A stretch of DNA of 64,000 bases from Propionibacteriaceae bacterium ZF39 (lineage in GTDB: Bacteria; Actinomycetota; Actinomycetes; Propionibacteriales; Propionibacteriaceae), in contig CP154795.1 in the NCBI GenBank assembly GCA_039565995.1, forward strand, positions 1,302,001 through 1,366,000, written 5' to 3'. The notes under the pieces were generated by a model. It searched no databases. It was not told where the DNA came from and worked only from the letters and a program-made list of their open reading frames with translations. Shown here one piece after another: positions 44,751 through 53,883 of the stretch (within the stretch, counting starts at the first letter, position 1; the number at the start of each line of letters is the position of its first letter). The translations under genes were made by a program, and so were the position numbers.

Positions 44751-45070
44751 GCGATGACTCCCTGCCGATCCGCATGCTGCACGATCGCGTCCTCGTCACC
44801 ACCGAGGGCGAGGCCGGCGAGCGACGCAGCGGCGGCGGCATCCTGATTCCCGCGACCGTCCAGATGGGCCGTCGGCTCACCTGGGGCAAGGTGGTCGCGG
44901 CGGGCGGAAGCGTACGCGCGGTGAAGGTTGCCGATCGTGTCCTCTTCGACCCCCAGGATCGGGCCGAGGTCGAGGTTCGCGGCAAGGACTATGTCCTCCT
45001 GCGCGAACGCGATCTCCATGCGGTCGCCGCAGAACGGCTCTCGGAGGGGCACACGGGTCTGTATCTGTGA
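44747..45070 (+). CDS. GroES-like (cpn10 family) protein
   Basis: The 107-residue protein follows the chaperonin-10 fold: IRMLHDRVLVTTEGEAGERRSGGGILIPAT, GKVVAAGG, VADRVLFDP and GKDYVLLRERDLHAV. It differs from canonical GroES by a longer N-terminus and an altered mobile loop (GERRSGGGILIPA), and no groEL is adjacent, so it may be a specialised paralogue. GTG overlaps the DUF3618 stop (GTGA). A 6-bp inverted repeat after its stop (CCGTTC/GAACGG) may terminate it. Confidence 0.82.
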   Translation: MSDDSLPIRMLHDRVLVTTEGEAGERRSGGGILIPATVQMGRRLTWGKVVAAGGSVRAVKVADRVLFDPQDRAEVEVRGKDYVLLRERDLHAVAAERLSEGHTGLYL

Positions 45071-45095
45071 TTCCGTTCACCCACGCGGAACGGAT

Positions 45096-45124
45096 TTGCA
45101 CCGAGCGGGAGAGATCGGTAGTGT
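45096..45124 (+). promoter_or_regulatory. Promoter of tRNA-Lys
   Basis: TTGCAC (45096-45101) and TAGTGT (45119-45124) are 17 bases apart, and the mature tRNA begins 12 bases after the -10 element, leaving a leader of about five bases. This is a clean vegetative promoter. Confidence 0.75.
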
Positions 45125-45136
45125 TTCTCTTCGCGC

Positions 45137-45212
45137 GCACCGCTAGCTCAACTGGCAGAGCAATTGACTCTTAATCAATGGGTTCAGGGTTCGAGTCCCT
45201 GGCGGTGTACCA
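45137..45212 (+). tRNA. tRNA-Lys (anticodon CTT), CCA encoded
   Basis: The gene starts GCACCGCTAGCTCAACTGG and ends GGCGGTGTACCA. The acceptor stem pairs over seven positions with a G-U at the first pair. The anticodon loop contains CTT within TGACTCTTAATCA, reading AAG. The T-loop is GGTTCGAGTCC. The terminal CCA is encoded (45210-45212), unlike the tRNA-Leu in this window. Confidence 0.97.
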
Positions 45213-45217
45213 AGAAC

Positions 45218-45254
45218 GAGGCCCTGACTAGGCATAACGCCCGGTCAGGGCCTC
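45218..45254 (+). terminator. Hairpin terminator after tRNA-Lys
   Basis: GAGGCCCTGAC (45218-45228) and GTCAGGGCCTC (45244-45254) form a perfect 11-bp stem with a 15-base loop, six bases beyond the tRNA 3' end. Confidence 0.8.
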
Positions 45255-45315
45255 TGCTCATTCCGGTGCCGGGTTCTCTCGATGCTTGGCCCCGTCCGCT
45301 GCCTAGGCTTCGGAT

Positions 45316-47067
45316 GTGTTTCCCGCACCCCAGGACACGTGGAGTGATCCGCCGCCCCCCGCCCCGCGTCGTCGACACGGGGTCGCTGTCGTTGTGCAAC
45401 TCGTGGTGGCGGCCGTGGTCGCTGCGTTGGCCATCGTGGCCGGATGGACGCCCTCGGCCAGTGGGGAAGCCCATGAGTTCGTCGGTTCCGACGGCCAGGC
45501 CGTGCTGGTCGCAGACGGATCCGCGAGCGCGAGCATCGAGACCGCACACTTCCGTGGCCCGCACTCCTGGCTGCGGGCGCCCCTGGTGTTCGGAATCGCC
45601 GCGTACGCCGATCCCGCTGACACGGAATGGATCCGGGAGTCCCGCGTCGGAGAGGATCCGGATCTGGCAGGGCGGTCCCTGTTTCGGGTGACCGCCGATG
45701 GGCTGGCGCTGGCCGCGCGCGTGGACGCCGGCGGTGGCTATGCGTTCGACCCGGCTCCGCTCGTGGTTCCGGTTGACGTCAGCGGTCCCCGGGAATGGAC
45801 CGTCGAGGGGACCGCCACCGATGCGGCGAGTGCGGCGTACCGCTATCGCCTCACCCAGAACCTGACCCCCGCCGCCGACGGGTGCCTGCGGCTCGAGACG
45901 GCGTTGCGCGTCGGGAGCGAGGAACGCCGGTTCGGTGAGCTGCGCTGTCGGGGTCGCGGACCAGTGGAGATCACGGTTGAGGGGCGTACGCTCGGCCCCG
46001 CGGGCCCCGAGGTCCGCGAACGACTCGCCGAGCGCGTTCGGCCGGGAGCCTGGCCGGTGCGCTGGAGCGCGCCGGAGAACTGGGTCGAATCCCGTTGGCA
46101 GGTCCGCTCCGATGGCCGGGAAATGACCGGGCTGTGGCAACTGGCAGCGCTGCCCGACGGGCCGGTCATGGGGGATCGCGACGGCGACCTCGTGTTCTGT
46201 CGGCCCGATGCCGAGGACGGCACATGCGAGATGGACTGGAACGCCCGGCCCGGCGGGGCCCTCATCACCTTCACCACGGTGGGGAACGTCCTCGTGGCCG
46301 CGAGCGCACAGCGTTCGGTCACGGCCTGGCTGGATTCAGGCCAGCGCCTGTGGCACCTCGACACCGATGACCTCGTCACGGGAATCGTGCGATCAGGGCC
46401 GGAAACGCTGCTCATCACCACCCTCGGAGGCTCGGTGTCTTTCGTGGATCTGCGGACCGGCGAGGCCGTCACAACGGTCGGTCTTGACGATCCCGTCAGC
46501 GCGCCTGCGGCCGTCGGCGAACGGGTGATTGCGGTCGTCGACGAATCCGGTCACGCGGAGGCGCTCGAGCCGACCGGTGAGCTGCGCTGGCGACGCACTG
46601 TCGATGGCTCGGACAGCAGGGTGGCCGTCACCGGGGACACGGTGGCCCTGTTGTCGGGGTCCGGGTTCCTGACGGGTCGGACAGCGGCGGGCGGCGACGC
46701 GCTCTGGCATGCCCGGGTCGCCGAGTCCGGCGTCGAACTGATCGCCCTCGGAGACAGGATCCTCGTGTGTCATCGCTCCGCGGTTCTGGCACGGGATGCC
46801 CGCACCGGCTCGGTGGACTGGGCAGTGCCGGGAGGCCTCCGGCACCGCACCGACGGCGTACGCCTTCTGGTCGAGCACAGCGACCGATTCGAGGTCTTCG
46901 ATGAAAGCGGCCGGTCGCTCGGGACGCTGCCCCTGGGCGCGGAGGGTCAACGCCTGGAGGGATGGCCGATGTCCGTCGGGGAACGCGGGCTCCTGACGTT
47001 GAGCAACACGGTCGAGGGCCGGCCCAACGAACTCGTGCTGTTCGCCCCGCCGGGGGTGTGGGCATGA
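45316..47067 (+). CDS. Membrane-anchored PQQ-like beta-propeller protein
   Basis: The 583-residue product has a Pro-rich cytoplasmic start, one membrane helix (about 23-45) and a large extracytoplasmic part. Residues 45-255 are beta-rich with no family I recognise; from about 265 it shows propeller blades with the PQQ-like pattern: VAASAQRSVTAWLDSGQRLWHL, LGGSVSFVDLRTGEAV, ALEPTGELRWRR, TAAGGDALWHARV and LARDARTGSVDWAVPGG. No quinone-dehydrogenase residues are evident. GTG at 45316 is six bases after TAGGCT (45304-45309). A polytopic protein gene overlaps the stop, forming a two-gene unit of unknown function. Confidence 0.78.
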   Translation: MFPAPQDTWSDPPPPAPRRRHGVAVVVQLVVAAVVAALAIVAGWTPSASGEAHEFVGSDGQAVLVADGSASASIETAHFRGPHSWLRAPLVFGIAAYADPADTEWIRESRVGEDPDLAGRSLFRVTADGLALAARVDAGGGYAFDPAPLVVPVDVSGPREWTVEGTATDAASAAYRYRLTQNLTPAADGCLRLETALRVGSEERRFGELRCRGRGPVEITVEGRTLGPAGPEVRERLAERVRPGAWPVRWSAPENWVESRWQVRSDGREMTGLWQLAALPDGPVMGDRDGDLVFCRPDAEDGTCEMDWNARPGGALITFTTVGNVLVAASAQRSVTAWLDSGQRLWHLDTDDLVTGIVRSGPETLLITTLGGSVSFVDLRTGEAVTTVGLDDPVSAPAAVGERVIAVVDESGHAEALEPTGELRWRRTVDGSDSRVAVTGDTVALLSGSGFLTGRTAAGGDALWHARVAESGVELIALGDRILVCHRSAVLARDARTGSVDWAVPGGLRHRTDGVRLLVEHSDRFEVFDESGRSLGTLPLGAEGQRLEGWPMSVGERGLLTLSNTVEGRPNELVLFAPPGVWA

Positions 47068-48791
47068 GTTCCGTTTCGCGTCCGGCGACCCTTGCTCGCT
47101 CGGGCGGTCGCCTGATCCGGCGCGTCGTGGTCGACCCCATCAGGGATGAGGGACCGGCCCCCGGCGGATGGCCCGCGGCGCTCCGGCCGGCGTGGATCCT
47201 CCTGGTGCCCCCGACCGTTCTCGCCATGGCCCTCGTGCTGCTGGCCGGCCCCCTGCGCAGCAATGCCCATCTCACCGGGTCCAGCGAAGGCGTCTGGCTG
47301 CCGACCTCGATGATCGCGCCGATGCTCGTCCTCGTCGTCGCGTGTCTGGCCGCTCTTGCGGCGGCCGTGCTCCACCTCCATTGGGCGGCGTCGACCCTCG
47401 GGATGCTGTTGTTGCTGCCCGCGCTGCTCGGGCCCTTCGCGCAGGGCGGACTGCCGACGATCGCGACAGTGCTGGGGGCATGGGTCGCGTTGCTGGTCTT
47501 CCTGATCGTTCGCCGGCGGCGAGCCCCGGTGTGGTGGGAATTCGTCGTGTGCGTCGGGATCCTCGCCGTGGCCGTCTGCGTGCCGGCGTGGCTGAACCAG
47601 AGGTCCACCGGGGCGCTGCTCGACACGCGTGCCATCGGTCTGGAGAGTGCTCTGGTGGCCATCGCCTGGCTCACCATCCCGGCGGTGTTCGTCGGTGGCT
47701 ATGGACTCGCGGCCTTCACGGTGAGACTGGGGCGCTGGGGTTCCCACACGGTGGCCGGGCGCTCGGTCCGCGGCCTCCTCGCGCTCGTGGCGGTGGCAGG
47801 CGTCTGGGTCGTCGTCCAGACGGTCGTTCTCGTGCGTCGGGGCGATGAGCCCTGGCGAGGAATGTCGATCGCGGTGAGCGCCGGTCTGCTCGTGGTCACG
47901 ATCGCGATCGCTGCGGGCCTGGTGCTGGTGTCACGCCGTCGGAACTCGCTGGGAGACCTACTCCATCCCGACAGGCTCGGCCAGGAACTTGAGCCTGTCA
48001 TCTGGCCGGTGGCGTTCGCCACGGCGGGCATCTTCCTGGTGCTCGGCGTCGTGAGCGTCGCCGAGATCCTGATCACCGGGAGCCGGGGAGAGGCCAGAGT
48101 GGTCAGCCCGGCCGTCTTCGTCCAGGTGGCGCAGGGCGTGCTGGCCGTGGTCGTGACGATCTGGGCCGTGCGACGGGCCAGAGCAGGGAAGGTGTTGATG
48201 TTGTTCCCGGCCGCCGCTCTGCTGGCGAACCAGGTGATCCGGGTGGTCACCCGCCTGGGCGACATCGGTGCAACGTGGTGGTCTCCGGCCACCGTGGTCG
48301 CGGCGTCCGTGCTCGGGTTGGTGCTCTGGCTGGTCCGTGGGAATCTGCTCGACCGCAACCGGCTGCTGGCGGTGCTGACGCTGCTGCTGTTGGCTGCGCT
48401 GTGGCCCTGGCGCTTCATCATTGCCGAGCCCTTCGTGCTGTTCGCCACGGTCAGCGCCGCCGTCACTGTGCTGTTCGGCCTGGTCTGGGCGCTACTCACC
48501 GACGTTCGCTGGGTGCAGGGTGACAGTCGGTCCTTTCCCCGAGGTGCCCGTGTGCTGTTGTGGTGGGGTTATGGGCTGTTGAGCCTCACCGTCCTCGCGT
48601 GGCTGTCGCTCACGGCCGGCCAGAGCCGAGCGCTCAACCTGGAAAACTTCGCGGGCGCGGGGGACGACGTGCTCGGCACCATGCTGGTCGTCGGGGTCGC
48701 GGTGGCCTGCCTCACCGCACTGTGGCGACGGCCCCGCAACGGCCACGACCTGGGCTCGATCATGACGCAGGCGACGCAGTCGATTCGCTGA
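47064..48791 (+). CDS. Polytopic membrane protein coupled to the propeller gene
   Basis: The 575-residue product has about 14 hydrophobic segments, among them [61 protein letters not shown] and [19 protein letters not shown]. No transporter or enzyme motif is recognisable. ATG overlaps the propeller stop (ATGA), so the two are made together and may form one complex at the membrane. The gene ends before acdS. Confidence 0.72.
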   Translation: MSSVSRPATLARSGGRLIRRVVVDPIRDEGPAPGGWPAALRPAWILLVPPTVLAMALVLLAGPLRSNAHLTGSSEGVWLPTSMIAPMLVLVVACLAALAAAVLHLHWAASTLGMLLLLPALLGPFAQGGLPTIATVLGAWVALLVFLIVRRRRAPVWWEFVVCVGILAVAVCVPAWLNQRSTGALLDTRAIGLESALVAIAWLTIPAVFVGGYGLAAFTVRLGRWGSHTVAGRSVRGLLALVAVAGVWVVVQTVVLVRRGDEPWRGMSIAVSAGLLVVTIAIAAGLVLVSRRRNSLGDLLHPDRLGQELEPVIWPVAFATAGIFLVLGVVSVAEILITGSRGEARVVSPAVFVQVAQGVLAVVVTIWAVRRARAGKVLMLFPAAALLANQVIRVVTRLGDIGATWWSPATVVAASVLGLVLWLVRGNLLDRNRLLAVLTLLLLAALWPWRFIIAEPFVLFATVSAAVTVLFGLVWALLTDVRWVQGDSRSFPRGARVLLWWGYGLLSLTVLAWLSLTAGQSRALNLENFAGAGDDVLGTMLVVGVAVACLTALWRRPRNGHDLGSIMTQATQSIR

Positions 48792-48825
48792 CCACTACGC
48801 TCGTCGCACACGGAAGGACACACCA

Positions 48826-49845
48826 ATGAAGCTGCACGATTTCCCTCGCTATGAGCTAACCTTCGGGCCCAGCCCGCTTCAACATCTCAAGCGACTCACC
48901 CAACACCTCGGGGGCGCCCAGATCTGGGCCAAGCGCGAGGACGTCAACAGCGGCCTGGCGTTCGGCGGCAACAAGGTCCGCAAGCTCGAATACATCGTCC
49001 CCGACGTCCTGGAATCGGGTGCCGACACGCTTGTGTCGATCGGCGGCTATCAGTCCAATCACACCCGCCAGGTGGCTGCGGTGGCGGCCCACCTCGGGCT
49101 GAAGTGCCGTCTCGTGCAGGAAACCTGGGTGCCGTGGGACGACCCCATGAACGACCGGGTCGGCAACATCCTGCTCTCGCGCATGATGGGCGCCGACTCG
49201 CGACTTGATCCCCACGGTTTCGATATCGGCATCCGCGATTCCTGGAAGGAAGCGCTGGCCGAGGTCGAGGCGAACGGCGGCAAGCCCTATCCCATCCCGG
49301 CCGGGGCCTCTGAGCACAAGTTCGGTGGGCTCGGCTTCGCGAACTGGGCGTTCGAGCTGGCCGAGCAGGAGAAGCAGCTGGGCGTACTCTTCGACACCAT
49401 CATCGTCTGCACCGTCACCGGCTCGACCCACGCCGGGATGATCGCCGGTTTCGCCGCGCTCGAAGACCTCACCGGGGTGAAGCGACGCGTGCTGGGCATC
49501 GACGCGTCGGCGACCCTGGAGCAGACCCGGGAGCAGGTGGCCCGCATCGCCCGGAACACGGCCGAACTCATCGAACTGGGCCGGGATCTCCGCGACGACG
49601 AGATCCAGGTCCTGGAGGGCTGGGCGGGGGAGCTCTACGGTCTTCCGGTCGAGTCGACCATGAACGCCATGGCGCTGGGCGCGCAGCTCGAGGCGATGAT
49701 CACCGACCCGGTTTATGAGGGCAAGTCGCTCGCCGGGCTGATCGACCTCGTCAAGTCGGGGGAGATCGGCAAGGATTCGACAGTGTTGTACGCTCACCTC
49801 GGCGGCCAGCCAGCTCTCAACGCCTATCACCGACTCTGGGAGTGA
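48826..49845 (+). CDS. acdS: 1-aminocyclopropane-1-carboxylate deaminase
   Basis: AcdS cleaves the ethylene precursor ACC to 2-oxobutyrate and ammonia with PLP. The 339-residue protein starts [22 protein letters not shown] and has the PLP lysine K50 ([10 protein letters not shown]). Residues matching the defining Pseudomonas set are all present: S77, Y271, Y297, E298 and L325 for S78, Y268, Y294, E295 and L322. Related D-cysteine desulfhydrases replace the Glu and Leu, so true ACC deaminase is favoured. GGAAGGA lies seven bases before the ATG. The stop abuts the convergent DUF1345 gene. Confidence 0.93.
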   Translation: MKLHDFPRYELTFGPSPLQHLKRLTQHLGGAQIWAKREDVNSGLAFGGNKVRKLEYIVPDVLESGADTLVSIGGYQSNHTRQVAAVAAHLGLKCRLVQETWVPWDDPMNDRVGNILLSRMMGADSRLDPHGFDIGIRDSWKEALAEVEANGGKPYPIPAGASEHKFGGLGFANWAFELAEQEKQLGVLFDTIIVCTVTGSTHAGMIAGFAALEDLTGVKRRVLGIDASATLEQTREQVARIARNTAELIELGRDLRDDEIQVLEGWAGELYGLPVESTMNAMALGAQLEAMITDPVYEGKSLAGLIDLVKSGEIGKDSTVLYAHLGGQPALNAYHRLWE

Positions 49846-50591
49846 TCAGTTCGCCAGGCTGGTGACCAGGGACACCAGCACGGCGATGATCATGGTGTTG
49901 AACAGGAAAGCGATGAAGGCGTGGGTGGCGACCTGGCGCCTCATGCGTGGGTGGCACACCGAGACATCGGAGGCGCCGAACGTGGCCATGACGGTGATGC
50001 CGAAATAGACGTAGTCCGAGAACGTGCGAGGACGCTCCTCGTCCGGGAACCGCAGCATCGGGCCGTTCGTGCCGAGGTCCAGGCGGGCGTACATGGCCGC
50101 GAAGGTGATCATCACGTCGACCAGGACGCGAGCGTGAGGATGCCGGCGGTGAGGAGCATGGGTGTGCCCCGGACCGATTTGAAGGCCAACAGCAGGGCGA
50201 CGGCGGCCATGGCTGTGGCCGCGATGGCGATTGACCACGCCGGGCCGTCCGTCCCGAGCCACCACCACCAGGATCGGCGTCGTTCGAGTGCTTCGCCGAC
50301 GCGCAGGGAATCGCGGAGATCATCGTCCTCGCGCTTGCGGAACGCCCACCACGTCATAAGGGCGTGGCAGGCGGTCAGACCGGTCCAGCCACCGAACATC
50401 GAGCCCAGGGCCTGGGGCAACTCGCCGGCCTGGAGGAACAGTGGGTCGGTGAGCCACGTGCCGAGTGGGGCCCCGACCAGCACCGCAAGCGTGCCGCGGA
50501 CGATCTCCGAGGTCAGCCACCGGCGGATCCTCCGGTCGGTAGCTCCCAGCCTGTGCCGAATCGCCTCGGCGAGGCTTCGGAGTCGCGTCAT
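49846..50591 (-). pseudogene. DUF1345 membrane protein gene with a frameshift
   Basis: The upstream frame, from ATG at 50591, encodes VRGTLAVLVGAPLGTWLTD, LTACHALMTWWAFRKRE and LLTAGILTLAS and then stops at 50112. The expected C-terminal half of DUF1345, VLVDVMITFAAMYARLD, TFSDYVYFGITVMATFGASDVSV and HAFIAFLFNTMIIAVLVSLV, is in another frame ending at 49846. The switch is near 50121-50138. A loss of four bases (or one) would explain it; there is no homopolymer there. Mutation or sequencing error cannot be separated. Confidence 0.72.
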
Positions 50592-50838
50592 GCGGGCAAC
50601 CTTCTGTTGTGCGGGGAACCTTCGGCTGGGCAGGGAACCCGCCACTTCGCGCGCGTACGCCGCAGCTGCTCGGGCAAGCCCCTCTTGGCGATAGATCTAT
50701 CACGAGCGGGGAGGCACCAGAGCGCGCAACTGGGGCGTACGCGCGCGAGGATGGCGCTGAAACGCCAACGGCGGGACAACCCGAAGGTTGTCCCGCCGCA
50801 TGTGGCCTTGATCAGACTCTCAGCCAGCGTTGATCAGA
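50592..50838. other. Intergenic region with a strong terminator, no gene seen
   Basis: Apart from the hairpin at 50769-50798 and two copies of TTGATCAGA near 50808 and 50830, I see no coding sequence or promoter that stands out. The left end must hold the promoter of the DUF1345 gene. Confidence 0.5.
50769..50798 (-). terminator. Very stable hairpin terminator with a UUCG tetraloop
   Basis: CGGCGGGACAACC and its complement form a perfect 13-bp stem. Read on the minus strand the loop is TTCG closed by C-G, the exceptionally stable cUUCGg tetraloop. It lies 41 bases past the stop of the minus-strand hydrolase gene and should end that transcript. Confidence 0.85.
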
Positions 50839-51693
50839 TCACTTGACTGCTTCGCGCTGGAAGAAGTTGATCAGCGCCAGGGCGAAGTCGTCCTGACGCT
50901 CGATCTGGACCCAGTGGCCGCAGTGGGCAAAGACCTGGAGATCGGCCTTGTCGATCATCTGGTGCAGCGCATAGGACGTCGACAGCGGGATGACCTGGTC
51001 CTCACGGCCGTGGATCACCAGGGTTTCCTGCTGAATGCCGCGGATCTGGTCAGCCGGGGTGATCTGCGACTGGACCCAACGCTGGCGGGGAGCCGGGAAC
51101 ATCGCGGCGAAAGACTCGTGGAAGCCGGGCTCGATGGACGCCTTGTAGCGCGCCTCGGCCAAGTTCTCGTTCTGGGCCAGCTCATCGCCATAGGCCATGG
51201 TGCGGATGGCCTTGGCCATGTTCTCGACCGACGGCTCGTAGCCCCAGATCGTGTCCAGGCCTTCACCCTCGACGATCGGGAAGTCGACGCCCATGGAGCC
51301 CATGAGGACCAGACGGTCCACGGAGTCCGGGCGATCGACGGTCAGTCGGATGGCGTTGGAGCCACCGAACGAGTTGCCCACGAGGTGAGCCTTCTTGATG
51401 CCCAGGGCCTCCATGAAGGCGAAGGTCTGGTCGGCCCACACCTGGCAGTTGTATTCGATGCCCTCCGGGCGATCCGAATAGCCGAAGCCGACCATGTCGG
51501 GGGCGTAGACGTGGAAGTGCTCGGAGAGGATCGGGATGATGCCCCGCCAGTTGGCGTAGGCGGTGACGCCCGGGCCGGAGCCGTGCATCAGGATGACCGG
51601 GGTGCCACCCTTGTCTTCGCCACCCTCCAGATAGTTGGTGTTGAAATCACCGGTCTTGACGCTCTTGCCAATTGCCGGATTCTCTTCGCTCAT
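50839..51693 (-). CDS. Alpha/beta hydrolase, meta-cleavage-product-hydrolase-like
   Basis: The 284-residue protein resembles BphD/MhpC/DmpD-type C-C hydrolases: TNYLEGGEDKGGTPVILMHGSGPGVTAYANWRGIIPILSEHFHVYAPDMVGFGYSDRP in order (oxyanion HGSGPG), nucleophile Ser in LVGNSFGGSNAIRL, Asp in GREDQVIP and His in HCGHWVQIE. Such enzymes hydrolyse ring-fission products in aromatic degradation, yet no dioxygenase genes are nearby. ATG at 51693 has AAGGAG five bases upstream; the frame extends 31 codons further without homology. Confidence 0.88.
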   Translation of the reverse strand: MSEENPAIGKSVKTGDFNTNYLEGGEDKGGTPVILMHGSGPGVTAYANWRGIIPILSEHFHVYAPDMVGFGYSDRPEGIEYNCQVWADQTFAFMEALGIKKAHLVGNSFGGSNAIRLTVDRPDSVDRLVLMGSMGVDFPIVEGEGLDTIWGYEPSVENMAKAIRTMAYGDELAQNENLAEARYKASIEPGFHESFAAMFPAPRQRWVQSQITPADQIRGIQQETLVIHGREDQVIPLSTSYALHQMIDKADLQVFAHCGHWVQIERQDDFALALINFFQREAVK

Positions 51694-51755
51694 GCTCTCT
51701 CCTTCGAGGGTCTTGGCCAACGCAACACAGAAGCGTCGGCGGTCCGCCGTGGCTG

Positions 51756-51783
51756 ACACTATCGGCAAGCGGCCAGCGGTCAA
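51756..51783 (-). promoter_or_regulatory. Promoter of the alpha/beta hydrolase gene
   Basis: On the minus strand TTGACC (51778-51783) and TAGTGT (51756-51761) are 16 bases apart, giving a transcript start near 51749 and a leader of about 55 bases that ends in a good ribosome site. Confidence 0.65.
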
Positions 51784-51840
51784 CATGGGGGCCCGGGGGA
51801 TCTATTGGCAGGTGAGACACCTCGTGGGAGTCTCGACGTC

Positions 51841-52182
51841 ATGACCCCGGCACCCTCCGAGACAGTGGAGCGTGTGCTCCTCGCCGCTGAACTGGTGCCA
51901 CTGGGGCAGGTGGTGAGTTATGGCGATCTTGCCGGGCTCGTCGGGACCAGCGCCCGACGGGTCGGAACCGTCATGAGCCGCTATGGCAGTGGGGTTCCCT
52001 GGTGGCGTGTCACCAGTGCAGCGGGACAGCTGCCGCTCGACATCCTGGGCCGGGCGAAGGAGCACTGGGCTGACGAGGGGATCGGGGTGACCGCCTCCGG
52101 ACGAGGGTGTCGCATCGGCTGTCACCGCGCCGACCTGGTCGCGCTCGCCGATGCGTACGCCCGGGAAACGGCCGGGGACTAG
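51841..52182 (+). CDS. Alkyltransferase-like (ATL) protein, MGMT-related
   Basis: The 113-residue protein is the DNA-binding part of O6-alkylguanine transferase: VERVLLAAELVPLGQVVSYGDLAGLVGTSARRVGTVMSR with nucleotide-flipping Tyr27 and Arg40, then VPWWRVTSAAGQLP. The active-site PCHR is PWWR (W54), so it cannot accept an alkyl group. ATL proteins bind O6-alkylguanine and hand it to nucleotide excision repair. ATG at 51841 starts at the family homology. Together with the alkB homologue it is the second alkylation-damage gene in the window. Confidence 0.9.
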   Translation: MTPAPSETVERVLLAAELVPLGQVVSYGDLAGLVGTSARRVGTVMSRYGSGVPWWRVTSAAGQLPLDILGRAKEHWADEGIGVTASGRGCRIGCHRADLVALADAYARETAGD

Positions 52183-52192
52183 GCCTGCCCGG

Positions 52193-53152
52193 TCAGTTCC
52201 AGTCGCGAGGGAAGGGCAGGTCGAAGATGGCCGGATCGGCCGCCTCATGCTCGGCCGCGGTGCTGATCCTCCCGTGATCCAGCAGCAGTGCGCCGCTCGC
52301 GAGCATCGAGTCGACCAGGCTGCGCACGAAGTCGTCGACATCCAGGTTCACCAGGGCGGCGGCATCGCCGACCCAGTGTCGATCGTGGAGATAGGCGTCG
52401 AGTTCGCTCGTCGTCATGGCCCCGCGGATCATCAGCGCGAAGCCCAGGATCCGCTTGGCGCCGTAATCCACGGCGAGATCGACATTGTCGCGCTGTCGCT
52501 CGAGCCGCTCGATGGCCTTGTCGATCGCGGGACCCGGGCGGTCCACCAGGGGACCGTGGCCGGGCAGGATCAGCCGGGCATCGCAGGCTCGCAGCCGATG
52601 TGCGGATTCCAGTGCGGTGTCGATGGCACCGACGCCGTCCAGCATCACGTTCACCCAGCCGACGTCATAGGAGCTGACCGTGTCGCCGACGACGAGAAGC
52701 TGGTCATCGCGATCCCACAGCGCGAGGTGCCCCGCCGTGTGGCCCGGAATCGCCAGCACCTCCCACTCCCGCTCGCCCAGCAGCAGCCGGTCGGCATCAC
52801 CGACGCGCCGGTCGACGGTGTAGGCAGGGACGGGCTGGTCGAGATATTCCGCGACGCAACAGCCAGGATTCCGTCGATCGAGCTCGGTCGCGTCCAGGTG
52901 TGACCCGACGATGCCGGCGCCACGGTGCTGGAACAGCGCGTTGCCGCCGACGTGATCGGAGTGCCAATGGGTGTTGACGACCCAGTCGACGCGAGGCACG
53001 GTCTCAGCCGCCAGCAGTTCGGTGGCCTCGGCATGCGCGCCGAAGCCACTGTCGACGAGGGCGGTCTCGGAGCCCCGCAGTAACAGGAGGTTGGCGTTCG
53101 GAAACGGACGCTGCACCCAGTGGAGGTCGCGCGGGAGGGTGGGCGTACTCAT
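52193..53152 (-). CDS. MBL-fold metallo-hydrolase
   Basis: The 319-residue protein has the zinc motif NTHWHSDHVGG near residue 62, IPGHTAGHLALW near 135, VGDTVSSYDVGWVN and LILPGHGPLVD near 195, followed by a helical C-terminal domain. The layout resembles glyoxalase II-like and RNase Z-like hydrolases of unknown substrate. The ATG follows AAGGAG closely. It is 20 bases downstream of gatD on the same strand and may belong to that transcript. Confidence 0.85.
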   Translation of the reverse strand: MSTPTLPRDLHWVQRPFPNANLLLLRGSETALVDSGFGAHAEATELLAAETVPRVDWVVNTHWHSDHVGGNALFQHRGAGIVGSHLDATELDRRNPGCCVAEYLDQPVPAYTVDRRVGDADRLLLGEREWEVLAIPGHTAGHLALWDRDDQLLVVGDTVSSYDVGWVNVMLDGVGAIDTALESAHRLRACDARLILPGHGPLVDRPGPAIDKAIERLERQRDNVDLAVDYGAKRILGFALMIRGAMTTSELDAYLHDRHWVGDAAALVNLDVDDFVRSLVDSMLASGALLLDHGRISTAAEHEAADPAIFDLPFPRDWN

Positions 53153-53172
53153 CGGGACTCCTTGCGGGCGGA

Positions 53173-53883
53173 TCAGCCCCTGACGGCCGCCAACCGATGC
53201 CGGCGTAATTCGTCATGGAGCGGCAGGTCGAGCGGGTCGAGTTCGTGACCGAGTGCCAACTCGAGCAGCCAGTCCGCGATGGCGGGATTGCGGGGGAGGA
53301 CGGGGCCGTGGGGATACATGCCGACGACGTTGCCCTGGAGCGCGCCCTCGGTGCCGTCGTTGGCATTGCCGATGCCGACCTCGACGCGTGCCAGGGGCAT
53401 GGCGTCGGTCCCGAGGTGGGTGTAGCCACCGTGGTTCTCGAAGCCCGTGATCCAGGCGTCGTCGCCCTCCTTGCCGATCCACCGGTGGAGGACCTCACCG
53501 ACGGCCCGCTCGGGCCCGCGGGTGGTCGTGACATCCAGCAGTCCGAGGCCGTCGCGCGGCTCATCGGCGTCGCCGACGCCGAATGTGTGGCCGAGGATCT
53601 GATAGCCGGCGCAGACCGCGAACACCACCGCACCCCGATCCACGGCGCGATGCAGGCCGCCATCGGCCTTCAGCTCGCGGACGGCTGCCGTCTGGGCACC
53701 GTCCTCGCCGCCACCCAGCAGGAAGATGTCGCCGGTGTCCGGCAGGGGCTGGCCGGGCTCGATCCACGTCACGTGGGCATCGATGCCGCGCCACTCACAA
53801 CGCTTCTGCAGCACCTTGCCGTTGCCCTGGTCGCCATAGATGCCCAGCAGGGACTGATATACCTGCACGATTTCCAGGCTCAT
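53173..53883 (-). CDS. gatD: Lipid II isoglutaminyl synthase, glutaminase subunit GatD
   Basis: GatD feeds ammonia to MurT, which amidates D-glutamate of lipid II. The 236-residue class I amidotransferase domain has LGIYGDQGNGKVLQKRCEWRG, the nucleophile C91 in VFAVCAGYQILGHTF and the catalytic His192 in VGMYPHGPVLPRNP, with ENHGGYTHLG before it. ATG overlaps the murT stop by four bases, so the complex is translationally coupled, murT first. Confidence 0.94.
   Translation of the reverse strand: MSLEIVQVYQSLLGIYGDQGNGKVLQKRCEWRGIDAHVTWIEPGQPLPDTGDIFLLGGGEDGAQTAAVRELKADGGLHRAVDRGAVVFAVCAGYQILGHTFGVGDADEPRDGLGLLDVTTTRGPERAVGEVLHRWIGKEGDDAWITGFENHGGYTHLGTDAMPLARVEVGIGNANDGTEGALQGNVVGMYPHGPVLPRNPAIADWLLELALGHELDPLDLPLHDELRRHRLAAVRG

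Noticed and set aside
49817-50323. Arg/His-rich minus-strand frame over the DUF1345 region
   Set aside because: It is a shadow; the two true halves of DUF1345 are in the other frames.
50807-50838. Two direct copies of TTGATCAGA
   Set aside because: They lie just downstream of the hydrolase stop, contain the common palindrome TGATCA and show no further organisation; too weak to call a repeat element.
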